Shown: positions 20,777 through 31,775 of the stretch, in pieces
Position numbering within the stretch: position 1 is the first letter of the stretch
Layout: each line of letters opens with the position of its first letter
Assembly (NCBI GenBank): GCA_004194705.1
Contig: SADC01000482.1
Coordinates: 1 to 64,000 of the forward strand
Length of the DNA stretch: 64,000 bases
Direction: 5' to 3'
DNA from: Ditylenchus dipsaci
Lineage: Eukaryota; Nematoda; Chromadorea; Rhabditida; Anguinidae
The notes under the pieces: model-generated
Told to the model about the DNA's origin: nothing
Database searches by the model: none
Seen by the model: only the letters and a program-made list of their open reading frames with translations
Made by a program: the position numbers and the translations under genes

Positions 20777-21876
20777 GGGACACGGACAATTCACCCCCAG
20801 GACAATTCACCCGACCGATTCACTCCCAGCCGACTCACCCCCAGCCGATTCACCCCCGGCCGATTCACCCCAGCCGATTCATCCCCAGGCCGATTCACCC
20901 CCAGTCGTTCACACTTACTATTGCTGAGACATTATTTGAAAATTAAACGAAAACTTATTTTGTGACGAATAAGCCCTTACTCTTGTTCTGGTTATTTTTG
21001 TTGGCATAGTCCGTTATTTTGCTGTAGCTTTTATTGCTATTGTTCTCTCGTGTTTACTCTCGTGTGTTGTGTGTTTACGACTTATAATCTTTATCCAATT
21101 AATCACAGGTTTCGAATGGTGCTTGATATCAGCCTCGTGAGACGCGTTTTGCGTGAAATCGGCGACTACTCAAGTGACGAAGAAGACGATGATCCTTGTG
21201 TTTCTGCTGATCAGCAAATAACTCCGGTAGCTATTCTGGCTTCTTCGGTAGTGTGCCTTTATTGCTGTTATAATCTTTTATATAAGCTTTTATTTTATTC
21301 GGTAGATAATGCGTGGTTTGCAGGATCGGAAGTACAGCAAGGCCGTCGAAGGGTTATTACGCCAGCAAGATTTTCCATCGACCTTTCAAATGTCTATCAC
21401 CGAACGCTGAATGGAGAGCACAGAACAAACAACTTTGCAGAAGCAGCCAATCGAAGAATTCAAGGTGAATTAGGTGTCAGTCATCCAACTCTGTGGCACT
21501 TCATCGACTGCCTTAAGACAGTGCAAAAAGGACGAGACCAACTCTATGCAAAGTGGCCACAAGGAAATGTGCCGAAAACAAAAGAACCAAGTATCCTTTG
21601 GCGGATGAAAGAATTCGCAACATTGTGGAGAAAGCCGAGGCCAGAAGCACAGTGGAATATTTAAAAAGAATCGCAATGAATTTTATGATGGAGAGTAGCT
21701 CACTTCATGTTCTTGTTTAATATACCATATCTCTTTCAAAGATTTTCCAAATTTACTCTGAATAAAGAACTCCTTGAATATTTGTGTGTCTTTTTAATAA
21801 ATAATGATGGGGGTAAATTATAGCTGCAGTGAATCGGCTGGGGGTGAATCGGTCGGGGGTGAATTGTCGCGCACCC
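20777..21876 (+). mobile_element. Mutator-like (MULE) element with 9-bp target duplication
   Basis: A 1100-base element flanked by perfect 9-bp direct repeats GTTGTAATA (20768-20776 and 21877-21885), the duplication length expected of Mutator elements. The ends are GGGACACGGACAATTCACCC and the inverse of GGGTGCGCGACAATTCACCC. The left end carries about six degenerate GATTCACCCCCAGCC-type units, the right end about two. It encloses a transposase remnant. Confidence 0.85.
21117..21664 (+). CDS. MULE transposase C-terminal remnant
   Basis: Open from at least 21050, with a likely start at ATG 21117 ([16 protein letters not shown]). The C-terminal half contains [20 protein letters not shown] and [15 protein letters not shown], the segment found downstream of the catalytic core in animal MULE transposases. 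The catalytic Asp/Glu region is absent, so it cannot be an active transposase alone. The stretch 21227-21323 begins GTAGCT and ends TTTGCAG and is probably an in-frame-looking intron, since the residues it would encode are hydrophobic and unlike the rest. AATAAA lies at 21763. Confidence 0.7.
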
Positions 21877-22076
21877 GTTGTAATAAGTCTATTTTTGAAA
21901 AAAAAACTGTTTTAGTCTGGCAAAACTTTTGTTTCACTATCACAATGGAGCAAATAATAGCCTATTGAAAGCCCTGATTCTCGCATGTATAAAAAATTAT
22001 GATTTGCTCAAAGTTTCTAATTTTTGTCAACTTATTATTGATTTGAAATAAAAATTATTTTATTGCATAAAGCAAA

Positions 22077-22322
22077 TCAATAAGTCTCAAAACTGTCACC
22101 ATTTCTCTCAATACAAAGGCTAAGACGTCAACGATAGTCAATTCTATGGATCATTTCTGGAAAATTTCCTCATTGATTGAATAATCCGCGGTAGCAATAT
22201 TAAGTATTCTCTGGGCTAGCAGGGCAGTGAAGACTTTGCTTTAATACCCCCTAAAAAAGAAGTCTATGGTAGTCAAGTCAGGAGATCGAGTAGGCCAGGC
22301 GATTAGAGCTGAATTGCGGTTA
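22077..22322 (-). pseudogene. Tc1/mariner-superfamily transposase C-terminal fragment
   Basis: The minus strand reads WPTRSPDLTTIDFFLGGIK, the conserved catalytic-aspartate block of mariner-type transposases (consensus W-P-x-R-S-P-D-L-T-P-x-D-F-F-L-W-G). Farther on, across frame breaks, it reads RLSLCIERNGDSFETY and a stop at 22077-22079, the usual C-terminus. No ends or target duplication were identified, and the N-terminal half is missing. Confidence 0.72.
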
Positions 22323-24025
22323 AAACCTTTGTCCGCTCTCACTCGTGCAACAAAAGTTTTACTCGTAGCAGCAACAAAGGTACATGTATTTTGAACTTAT
22401 TTGAATATTGAGCTTGTAATGCTTGAATTTTTTTTTTCGAAATTGAAAAAAGCCATATCATGTGTTTGAAAATTGTTGAGGGTAGCTAACGGTCAATTAA
22501 AAGTAAACTAAAATCTTTATGGTCTCTCACATTGTCAAACCACATTGTAAACATTTTTTTTTTGAAAATTAGTCTAGGCCACCATGGAATTATAAGATTG
22601 AAAACAAACGACCTCTATTTTTCAATTAAATGAGAAGTCATCGGGGGATCTGTGGGTATCTTCTATAGATCTTATGATTTTCTGTAATTTATCTGATTCA
22701 CCAGCAAATACAAACCTAATTTTTTTAAAATACATTTTTTACACAGCTTAAGTTTTATTTTAGTTAGTGTGTTTTGATTTGCATACTTTTTCCTCAGCTT
22801 TCAAGACCAAATAAATATACTTAAGTTAGGCACATAGACTGTTTGCTTGATTAAGTAGCCAAGCAAAATGCCTTGAGGCTAAATGAAAGAGTGCATTGGA
22901 TGAACCAGTGCAGATGTTCTTTTTATTTAGTCGTAAAGAAAGCCATTAAGAATAGCTGCATAACAATTGTCTCTAAATATATTGTCTGGGCATTGAAAAA
23001 GATCATCCGCTTTGAAAAGGCTGATTTTCGTTAAAAAAGTGTGCACAAAAATGGTTCTGAAATAAGAAAAATCGACCATAGCAGCAAATTCCGAGAAAAC
23101 GACCACTCAAAAATAGCATTGTTTCTTAGCATTTTTTTAATGGTCGTCTCTGTCTAAAATGTAAGATTTTTCGACAACCGGACATTCCATAATTTGTGCA
23201 AATTTGTCCGCGGACATTTCGTTCGGTTGTTTTACCCGAATCACACCGAAAAATCGTCGACTTCCATATTTGAGTGTTCTAATTAGTTTTGTTAAAACGA
23301 AAGAGTTGTTTGTTCTAATTCAAGCTTACGAGCTTCAATTAGAGCATTAATGGTATTCATAGAATTAAGTCGTTTTTTTACTTGTTTTGATTAAACAACA
23401 GAAATTGTCGGAAATCTGGCGACTTTTGTCGTAAATCTAGAGCTTCATTTTTTTAAATGTGAATTTTTAACCTTATTTGAACATCACCTGCATTTAATTT
23501 TCTACCATCATGTAGCCCTGAATATCAGCTTTCTAATAAGCCATAACAATTAGCTCAATAATTTCGAAAACTATGAGATTTACGTTTTTAAATGGACGAA
23601 GTTAAGACGAAGTTAAGTGACACTTTCACAACAAGAGGCGCCAAAACTTCTACGCATCCTTTTTGCAATTAAAAACTTGAACTGACGAATAATGGCTATA
23701 AATAAAAAAGTTCCTCCCAAATCTTGTTCAGCACTGAAATTTTCGTGAAAAAAACCATAACCTGATCTAACACGAGAAGTGCACAACCTTGAGGTGGCGT
23801 TCAGACAAACTTTATGTCTACGATGAGAAAATCGAGTTTGAAATAAAGATATTTGTTGTGTAAGAGTATGGCCAAATTTGCAACCATCTTACCAGTGAGT
23901 GATTGGCGCAATGGCGTTAAAATTTGAAGTGCAATCCCCCTCCAAAGAGAATTTTCTCTAAGCGTCCTATTTGAGTTCACTCGATTTTTTTTAAGTTTTC
24001 TTTTTTGCAATGTGTAGTGCGCTAA
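22323..24025. other. no gene recognised
   Basis: Only the dispersed repeat at 22770-22998 stands out. The minus-strand frame 23801-24010 has no support. Confidence 0.45.
22770..22998. repeat. 0.2-kb dispersed repeat shared with 46935-47168
   Basis: Shares AAATGAAAGAGTGCAT, GATGAACCAGTGCA and GCCATTAAGAATAGCTGCAT with the second site, in the same orientation. No ends resolved. Confidence 0.6.
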
Positions 24026-24056
24026 CTAAGGCTTAGGCTTAGGCCTTATGCTTAGG
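24025..24056. repeat. interstitial TTAGGC telomere-type repeats
   Basis: AAGGCTTAGGCTTAGGCC and CTTAGGC form three near-adjacent TTAGGC hexamers, the nematode telomeric unit. Shorter CCTAAGCCTAA/TTAGGCTTAG stretches occur near 58259, 60762, 62270 and 63762, mostly inside MITE-like repeats. Confidence 0.6.
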
Positions 24057-24111
24057 CAAAAATGAAAAAAAGTTGCTTAGAGAAAAATACTCTTTGGGGA
24101 GGGGGGATGCA

Positions 24112-24535
24112 CTTCATATGCTGTCGCGCAGTGGATGTGATTCAGGCTTCGTTTTCGATCCCCAGTACGGGTAAATGTTTAATTAATTTTTTTTAATCTA
24201 TTCTTTCATATTTTCTCAATGATTTCCAAAAATTATATTTTCGGGAATCGGATACATAAAAGCTTTATTTAAAAGATAAAAAAATTACACCGTGATGCAC
24301 GTCAAAAAAACTTTGTATCAGACAGTGTCTGGTATCCATAATATTTGTTTTCGAAATGCGACAACACTACTGTATAAATATGCCTACTAACATAGATATC
24401 AAATCACAGATATGGATGGCGTAATTTCAAAAGAAAAAAAATGGTGAGTGAAAAAATTTAATGAAACATGTACCCGTATCGGGGATCGAACCAGTGTTTG
24501 CACTAACAGTTGAGTGAGAATTTTGAAATTATATA
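24112..24535. repeat. inverted pair of tRNA-like units
   Basis: Left unit 24118-24180 has GTCGCGCAGTGG (A-box-like) and TTCGATCCCCAGTACGGG. Right unit 24467-24530 is its inverse, with GGTTCGATCCCCGATACGGG (good B box). A similar B box lies at 28962-28982 (GAGTTCGATTCCGGG). Spacing is too short for a functional tRNA. Confidence 0.45.
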
Positions 24536-24593
24536 ACTTTTTTTAAAAAAGGAAATTTAAGTTTTTGATATTAATGATCTTTACCTAATTTTT

Positions 24594-24765
24594 ATTTTGG
24601 CCCTTCTCGATTATTTCGACCCAGTTTCTTTGGCCGTTCTGGCACTTTTCGGACATTTCGGCCCAGTTTGGGCGTGTTAGCCTTTTGGGGGATTTCATCC
24701 CATTTTGGCTATGTTGAGCCTATTTGCGCATTTCGAGCATTTTCGCCCTTTTTGGGCATTTTCAA
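24594..24765. repeat. degenerate CATTTCGGCCCAGTTTTGG-type units
   Basis: Repeated phrases of the type ATTTCGGCCCAGTTTGGGC and ATTTCGAGCATTTTCGCCC, about 20 bases each. Similar low-copy phrases at 29650-29760 and 52740-53050. They may be single arms of the internally repetitive foldbacks. Confidence 0.4.
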
Positions 24766-24825
24766 TTAAGTCAGTCTTTTTCTTTTCAAAAAGTTAGTTT
24801 CACAACATAGATTGGTGTCAATAGT

Positions 24826-24935
24826 TGCTTTCAGACAGCATAGGGCTCACTCTTCAATTTTCGTGGCCAGTGTTCAGCACCTCTCACATGGATCTCTAGT
24901 GATCAGTACGCTTAACCTTGCAACGCGCAAGTGAT
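24826..24935 (-). repeat. tRNA-Ser-like SINE fragment
   Basis: The minus strand reads GGTTAAGCGTACTGATCAC then TAGAGATCCATGTGAG, resembling the D-arm/anticodon-arm of tRNA-Ser (GGTTAAGGCG...CTAGAAATCCATTGGG). Copies recur at 30885-30990 and 49253-49360. No intact cloverleaf or clear B box, so a SINE or tRNA relic. Confidence 0.45.
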
Positions 24936-25191
24936 GGTACCCTTTCTAAATTTGGAAAAGCTGAATGTAAATCTAATTTCAAAAAAGTGAAAAAATATTT
25001 TGCAAATGTTTAGAATAAAAAATTCCAAAATTGGATAAAACTTTTCGGCCTGGTGACAGATGAGTACTAGAAAAGACAGACAGGACATTTGAAGATATAT
25101 TTTAGCAGTTGATACTTTTGCTTGTGCAATTTTGCCTTTGAATTATTGCAGCCCGTCATTTTCATCTCGTCGTGTGCAAACGGAAAAATTG

Positions 25192-26150
25192 GGCGCTACT
25201 GGCTTATACCCCCCCCAAAAACAGCTACTTTCTTATACCCCCCCAATCCTCGGACCTACTGGCTTATACCCCCCCCCCAAAAATCAGATTTTTGGGAGTG
25301 GTCAAAACATATTTTTAAGCAATAATTTCGCCATAAAAGTCCAGAAAAGCAATTAAAATAGGGTTCAAGGGCTGTATTGGGAGGGGAAGGGACAAAACAG
25401 GGGCCACTTCTATAGTGCCTATAAGTACCAAAGAGTATTAATTCTCTTAGCGTTGAAGTCACTTTCAAACCCAGCCACTTGTGGTGCACGTAAAAGTATA
25501 ACTCCTCGAAATGATCGGACCGATCAGCCGGGTGGATCCTGATGGTTGTCGTGTAAATTTTGGACGGCTGAGCCTCTGGCTCGTAGCTCCAGGCCTGAAG
25601 AGGGGGGAAACCCTTTTCGGTCGTAAAATCAAAGATGTTGAACATAGTTTTGAATACTGGGCCTACCGCATAAATAACTCTGGTATGCATGTTTTTTCAT
25701 GCATCCAGAGTCGCGTTCGAGTGATTTGTGTCTAAGGTATGTGGGTGTGCGCATCTCAACTCCAAGCCCCCAAGCCCCCTGCGCCCCGAAGGGGCGCAGG
25801 GGCTTGAGAGTTAGAGATGCGCGCACGCACTTACCTTAGACATGATTCCGAGAAGTACACTTGATCATAAAATGCATATAGAGTCTATTTTTGCCACGGC
25901 CCGAGTTGAAAAAACATGGTAAAGCAGCTAAAAAAAAGTGGCCCCTGTATTATTCCCTTCCCCTCCCAATACAGCCCATAATCCCTTTTAAACTGCTTTT
26001 CTGGTCCCTTTATGGCAAAGTTATTGCATAAAAATGGTTTTTAGACACTCCCAAAAAAGTCGGTTTTTGGGGGGGGTATATGACAGTAGGTCCGAGATTG
26101 GGGGGGTATAAGAAAGTAGCTTTTTTGGGGGGGTATAAGCCAGTAGCGTC
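25192..26150. mobile_element. 0.96-kb non-autonomous element, copy A (GGCGCTACTGG ends)
   Basis: Starts GGCGCTACTGGCTTATA and ends TATAAGCCAGTAGCGTC. The flanks are AAAAATTG (25184-25191) and GAAAATTG (26151-26158), a 7/8 direct repeat. It is inserted in a foldback whose relative at 33.4-33.9 kb lacks it. Subterminal poly-C/poly-G blocks pair across the element, and the interior has a GC-rich palindrome (GCGCCCCGAAGGGGCGC near 25785). No transposase coding is seen. Confidence 0.82.
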
Positions 26151-26163
26151 GAAAATTGCATAT

Positions 26164-26960
26164 TGATATTACATGACCATCATTGACTTTCCGACATTGA
26201 CAGCTGCAACATTTCACAACTAGACATTTTCAGACACTTCTTTTACATATCTTACAAATTTAGACCGACATTTGCAATCTGTAAATTTGTAAGCCGACAA
26301 TAACAGACTATTTATTTGAGGAAGCAGCATTTTCAGAACAAAATTTTCATACCCATATTCGCATATGCGACATTTGCTAACCGAATTTTGCAGAGCCGGC
26401 ATTTGCAGACCCAAATCGCGAACGTGACATTTGCAGACCGAGTTTGTTTCTTTAACGGGTAATGAAGACAGTTACATCTATTTTTTCACATGGTTTTCCA
26501 CGTTTATGTTGCTATCTCCATGGAAAAATTATAAGTTTCTCGTTACTGCAACATATATAAGTCTGCAAACGCCGCGTCTGCGAATGTGGGTCTGCAAATG
26601 TCGCATCTGCGAATGGGGAGCTGCCAATGTCGCTTCTGTAGATGTGGGTCTGCAAAAAGTCGCGTCTACTTATGTCGGTATGCGTCTGCAATTGTCGTAT
26701 CTGTGAATCTCAACATGTGAAAACAACTTTTTCAAATGTATAATCTGTAAATCACAATACACAAATTTGAAGCTGCGAAATGTTACAACTGTTAGTGTCG
26801 CATCGGAAATGTCGTAATGAAAATGTGAAGCCGCAAATTTCAGACTGCATATCTCGCATCTGCAGGGGTTATATCTGCAGATGTCGCTATGGTAATTCAT
26901 AATTGCACATACCGATCGCAAATGTCGAATTGATGATAAAACAATCTGCGAATGAAGATC
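26164..26960. repeat. foldback of degenerate TGTCGCGTCTGCGAA units
   Basis: On the left (26220-26450) units such as GACATTTGCAGACC run in one orientation. On the right (26565-26960) units such as TCTGCAAATGTCGC run in the other. Units are about 20-24 bases and imperfect. A related copy spans 33545-33935. Short open frames here are by-products of the repeat. Confidence 0.65.
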
Positions 26961-27475
26961 CGTACTTGTTAGCGCTCATCGGTCACCAGGCCATCTTTTC
27001 CGATACTTTACTGTGCAAAACAAGAAAAAATACAAAAGCAAATGCTATACTAGTTAGACAAACTGAAACACTCGTTGACTTAACTATTTGTTGAAAAGGC
27101 TGGAGCAGAAAGTTTTCAAATGTTCTCCGAGACTATAAAAGTTTGATTTCAAAATGAAAAATATGTAACTTGAGCTGTTTGAAATAAAATATACAGGAAA
27201 ATCACCTGAATGAAGTTAAAAATCGAAAACAGTGGACTGTCACAATCAACTGTATATATCTCCTCATTTCAATTGTGATTTTTAAAAAGTGAATGCACCA
27301 TTGTGTTAAAAATTATGCAACAGAATCACAAAAAATCACCACCCGCCCTTTTTGTGTTGATCAAGATTTAGTGTTTTTAATCCGAAAGGTAAGTTTTTGA
27401 GTTGTTAAAATTGCTAAATCGTTTAGTGAATTTGTTTAGTGAATTGCGTGTCTGCGTACAACTGGTCTGGAGCAG

Positions 27476-28660
27476 GGGTGGCACACAAATTCCAAAGAAA
27501 AAAGTTCCAAACGAGTAATTCTCCAAACATGTTTCTCCAAAAGAGAAATTCCCAAATGAGCACTTTGCCAAACGAGGAATTCTCCAAACGAAAAACTCTC
27601 CAAACGAGAATTCTCCAAAGGAAATTTTTCCGGACGCTTAATTTTACAAACACAACGTTTCAAATGATTAATACAGTCGAACCTCTATATAGCATCCCAC
27701 AAGGGACCGGCCTGCCCGGATGCAATGTAGAGGTGGACGCAATATAGAGGGTCGATTATAGGTAATTTCTTTGCAGGCCAACCAAACCAAAAAAAAAGCG
27801 GATGCAATAAAGAGGTGGATGCAATGTAGAGGGTTGCTATATAGAGGTTGACTGTATTCCATGTCTTTTTAAGAGTGTCAGCTGAGCTTAATAAGTCATT
27901 ATCCAAAGTATAGTTTTAGCAAGAGTTAGTAGTTTCAGCAGGAAGTTTAGCAAGTTTATTAATCATATCCACCGCTAGAATCCGAAATTTTGTATTTAGC
28001 TGAAAGCATTTAAAAATCATCATACCTTATCTGAAATCGTGTTCTGAATATGGTTTGAAATTTTTTAAACATCGATTTGACTTGCAACAACGTCAGTTCT
28101 GGAATAGTGTACCATAGGTCTCCAGGTGGTGCTCTGGGTTTAGTACCTAGGTACCGGTACTCAGGTGAAAGTGACTATGTTGTAGTAGCCGATGCTCAAG
28201 TGGTTAGATGTCTTGAGATGTCTGGAGAGGAATAGATAGGGCGGCGGTAAATTCCCCCGCAAAACTTTTCGAGCTTACAGGTTCGCCTGGTACTAGGAAC
28301 CCCAATTTTGGAGTTTTGTACTGGAGGGTATGTTGCTCAAGCTGTTGTACCTAGGTAACGGTAAATACTCCAACTCCGAATCCTATACCAGATTCCTGAG
28401 CGAGCAACGCAGGAGTGTCTTCCTCGACTGTAAAAAGTTTTGACAGCCGATAAATATGGGTCAAACAGAATTAGGAAGCTTCAGACCGTGATTTTTCATA
28501 CTCTCAAAATCTTTATTAGTAAATTCCTCGTTTGGAAAATTCATCGTTTGGAGAAGTTCTCGTTTGGAGAATTTCTCGTTTGGAACATTCGCCTTTTAAA
28601 ATTTCCGTTTGGAAAACTCCTCGTTTGAAAAATTTATCGTTTGGAATTTGTGTGCCACCC
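27476..28660. mobile_element. foldback element with CTCGTTTGGAGAATT-repeat arms and 8-bp target duplication
   Basis: Perfect 8-bp duplications TGGAGCAG (27468-27475 and 28661-28668) bound inverted ends GGGTGGCACACAAATTCC. Each arm (about 150 bases) is a run of degenerate 18-base units of the form CCAAACGAGAATTCT or its complement. The surrounding repeat has a relative at 49950-49990 without the insertion. A TA-flanked MITE (27674-27854) is nested inside. Confidence 0.82.
27674..27854. mobile_element. TA-flanked CAGTCGAACCTCTATATAG MITE nested in a foldback
   Basis: Ends CAGTCGAACCTC...GAGGTTGACTG, flanked by TA. The interior repeats GATGCAATGTAGAGG-like units. It is inserted within 27476-28660, giving relative age: the foldback first, then this MITE. 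Confidence 0.7.
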
Positions 28661-28668
28661 TGGAGCAG

Positions 28669-29918
28669 TATGCAACATGGAGAGAGAGAGTTAACTGTAC
28701 CGTACTCCTAAATCAACACTTCCATAATACAAAATTGAATTTTATTTCGGAGTCAAATTGGTATCGCATCTTGGTGTTAGTGGTCTTGTACCGCATTTTT
28801 GGACCTAACACTGAAAATGTACACAATATATATTCGACACCAAAGGGGTTTCAAGGGTCAGACGGAAGGGGATGGAAGTGTCTAGGGGGGGGGGGGGGGG
28901 TAAAAGGGTGCGACAGAAAATTTAAATGATTCGGGGTGTTCAGATACTAGCACGATTGACGATTCGAGTTCGATTCCGGGTAAGGGTATCAAATAAACTT
29001 TTACTCACCTTACAGTTTAGTTTAGTAAACGTGAAAAACCATCCAAAAACGGTTGATTAGTCTTCTATTGCAATTCGATTTTTATGCTAACCTATGCTAA
29101 CTTCTATGCTACCTTTTGTTATTTTCTTATTGTAAGGTAGCCTTTTTAGCGGAATCACCTTGATACCCATAAGAAAAAATTTATTTTCAGTCAAACCTTT
29201 TTCAGGAAAACAGTCCTCCTCATCTGAAAAACACATTTTTACAAGTTTCGACAGAGTAGAAACTTTGCGCAGCGTTACAGTTTTAACCTAACACTTTTAC
29301 GTAATCTTTCGAAATAAAGATAAGTTTTGTTTTTTAATAAATGCAATGTAAGACTATTTTCTTCCGCTTCAGTGATTTGAATGGCAACAATGAAAAAATC
29401 TCGATTCTTTTTCAAAGTAATCATTTTTACTTGCAAGCCACTTTATAGCTATTTTTATATAAACTGTCAAACTTATGATTTTATAGTATCAAAATAAAAG
29501 AAAGGGATCGAAATTTCTGCCATTTCCCATGATCAATTATTCATTGTTTGTAAAATCTTGAAAAGATTTTTTGATAATTAAGGCTAAAAAAGTATGCTTG
29601 CATCAGTAAAAACAGTCTAATTCAGCCTATAAAACTTTTTTTACGCGTAATTTTTAGGGCAGATTTGTCAATTTTTCAGCACATTTCACGATTTTCAAGG
29701 CATATTTCGGTGTTTTAAGGGTATTCTTTATGCGCATATTCTCATTTTCAAGAGCATATAAATCCGGTCCTTAATATTTATTGAACCGAACTATGTCTAA
29801 CAATTGGAACACACTTCGAGCATTCAAATATTATTTTACTTTTGAATTTTCGAGTGAATGCTTTGCTGGTTGTTGTGATGTTCACGTTCAAGATAGCTGT
29901 ATGTGCGCATCTCAAACT
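28669..29918. other. no gene recognised
   Basis: Continues the repeat interrupted by the foldback at 27476-28660 (relative at 49970-50100), then an 18-G tract near 28884 and a tRNA B-box-like motif near 28970. The rest is AT-rich with nothing recognised. Confidence 0.45.
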
Positions 29919-30003
29919 GCGCACCCTTTAGTCAAAAGAATGGAAATGGCAAAGATTTAAAGTGCGCACCCTTTAGTCAAAAGAATGGAAATGGCAAAGA
30001 TTT
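29919..30003. repeat. 45-bp tandem duplication
   Basis: GCGCACCCTTTAGTCAAAAG plus AATGGAAATGGCAAAGATTT occurs twice, offset by exactly 45 bases. The shared length with the satellite unit appears coincidental; sequences are unrelated. Confidence 0.85.
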
Positions 30004-30175
30004 AGTAAATTCACCGAATTTTTTAGAATAGCTTAAATATTTATATTAAAAAAAAATTAAAGGGAGCGGGCAACTTGTGTGACTAGATTTTTTACTAAAT
30101 TGGTGTGGTATCTGTTATAAACGGGTTTCCCCTCCAGAACTCGAATTTTAGATTCAGCAGAAAGTAAATAAAAAG

Positions 30176-30429
30176 TACCGTATTTCCTGTAATAAGGCGG
30201 CACCCTCTAATAAGGCGGCACCCCCAACTTCGAGGGTCTATATCTCAAGCAGAGTAAATATTTTGGTTATCTGTTTGATGCGTTTTCTTAATTCCCACGA
30301 GCGCTACCGATTCTAATATTTAGATTTTGGTTGAGCACCCGAAAATCTCGAGATTGAATTCGAATTTTTCGGATTTTCAGGGGTTTGAAAAATAAGGCGG
30401 CATGCCGCCTTATTACAGGAAATACGGTA
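30176..30429. mobile_element. TACCGTATTTCCTGTAATAAGGCGGC palindromic MITE
   Basis: Near-perfect inverted ends TACCGTATTTCCTGTAATAA and TTATTACAGGAAATACGGTA, with GGCGGCA next to them. The interior resembles 50820-50900. Confidence 0.75.
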
Positions 30430-30436
30430 CTCTATC

Positions 30437-31038
30437 CTATGTTCAACCTTGTCCTGAACAAAATATGGTTTTTTCATACCAAAGCAGCTATTTAGATTGC
30501 AAAAACTCCAGTTCTAGAGTAGTTTCAGAGTTCAGTCAGCATATAGTACTCAGGTGGTAGTTCAAAACATGTGGTATTTAGGTAACTTTACTGAGAGAGA
30601 AACACTCAGGTGATAGTATTTGGCGGCCTAAATATCGGTGCTTAGGTGTAAGTGTATCAATACCAATGAGTAAATATTGTTGCGTCAAAAAAGACTTTAA
30701 CCATTATTTTAATTATTTAATCTTTAATTTTAGTTTTGGCGCGAAAAAATTTAAAATTATATTTTTTTTCGCTAAATTCCCTGACTTAAAATGAGTTATA
30801 CTTTGTCCAATTATTTCAGTCTATTTCTGTTTCAAAATTAGTTTTTTCAGCAGAGTTGCTATTTGTATCAATCAATGCTTTCAGTCAGCATAGGGCTCAC
30901 TCTCCGATTTTCGTGGCCACTGTTCAGCACTACTCACATGGATCTCTAGCGATTAGCACGCCTAACCTATTAAAACGCGTGTGATCTCCCTTATTCTAAA
31001 TTTAAAGAAGCTGACTGTGAATATAATTATGAAAATAG
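30437..31038. repeat. 0.6-kb dispersed repeat, copy 1
   Basis: A direct repeat of 48815-49412, differing by scattered single-base changes and indels over about 600 bases (from CTATGTTCAACCTTGTCCTG to GAATATAATTATGAAAATA). It includes a tRNA-Ser-like segment on the minus strand. The left edge abuts a MITE (30176-30429). Confidence 0.8.
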
Positions 31039-31214
31039 TAGCAAAATCGAAGTTTCAGGTCAAAATTCCTCTTGGTATATACTTTTGAACGTTTGCTGAA
31101 CACTCAAAAAGCCTGGTTTTAGATTATTTAAAAGCACTATCTGGTGCAGTTTTTTTTTGCTCTGCCGAAAAGTATCAACCATTAACTAAAAAAACGGCCT
31201 CTATACGCTTTGTT

Positions 31215-31687
31215 CTAGATTTTTTGTATAAATAACGTTTTTGAAAAAAACACACTCGTTTCTGTGAGCCAAAAAAATTTCATATGATTGTCATAAATAC
31301 CTTCACGATATATCATTGTAAGCTCGTAATCTGCGCTTTTTTCGCACATGAAAGAAGAAAAATATATCAAAACAGTGGCATGTTTTACATCTTTGAAGTG
31401 GCATAGGCAAAAATCATGACATTGATGGTTCACAAAGGCCGCTGACCACCGTAGAGTTACTTTTTTCATTTTTTTTCACCATCGTGCTCAGCCTGAAATC
31501 TGCACAAGGACATACCATCAGGACGTACAGCCGTTCGCGTGTTAATGAGGCCCGTCATCTGCATCTTGTGATGTGCAAAATAGTGATGAAGGACAGTCGG
31601 ATCGGGACGAATAAAACGATAAGACCATTGTGAAATTTCAGAAAGTGAACACACACAGGTGATTGGTAGTCCACTAAGTGAAAACAC
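31215..31687 (-). CDS. unidentified minus-strand coding-like pair of frames
   Basis: Two open frames, 31687-31466 and 31469-31215, abut at a T8 run (A8 on the coding strand). One missing base there would make a single frame of about 158 codons. Composition is balanced, with many Cys/His (HQCHDFCLCHF). The phrase AHHKMQMTGLIN resembles AHDEM-x-x-TG-C strings in the minus strand of the foldback copies at 25.1 and 33.5 kb, so it may derive from the same repeat family. No function assigned. Confidence 0.35.
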
Positions 31688-31775
31688 ACAAGAGGTTTTA
31701 TTGAAAATGAATTCATTTTATCGAATTCAGAAATTAGGACCCAGAACTTGATAAAGATCTCTATAAAAAAATTTC

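Noticed and set aside
26570..26700. CRISPR-like array from regularly spaced TCTGCAAATGTCGC words
   Set aside because: Units are degenerate and lack unique spacers; the partner arm is inverted, so it is a foldback, and the genome is eukaryotic.
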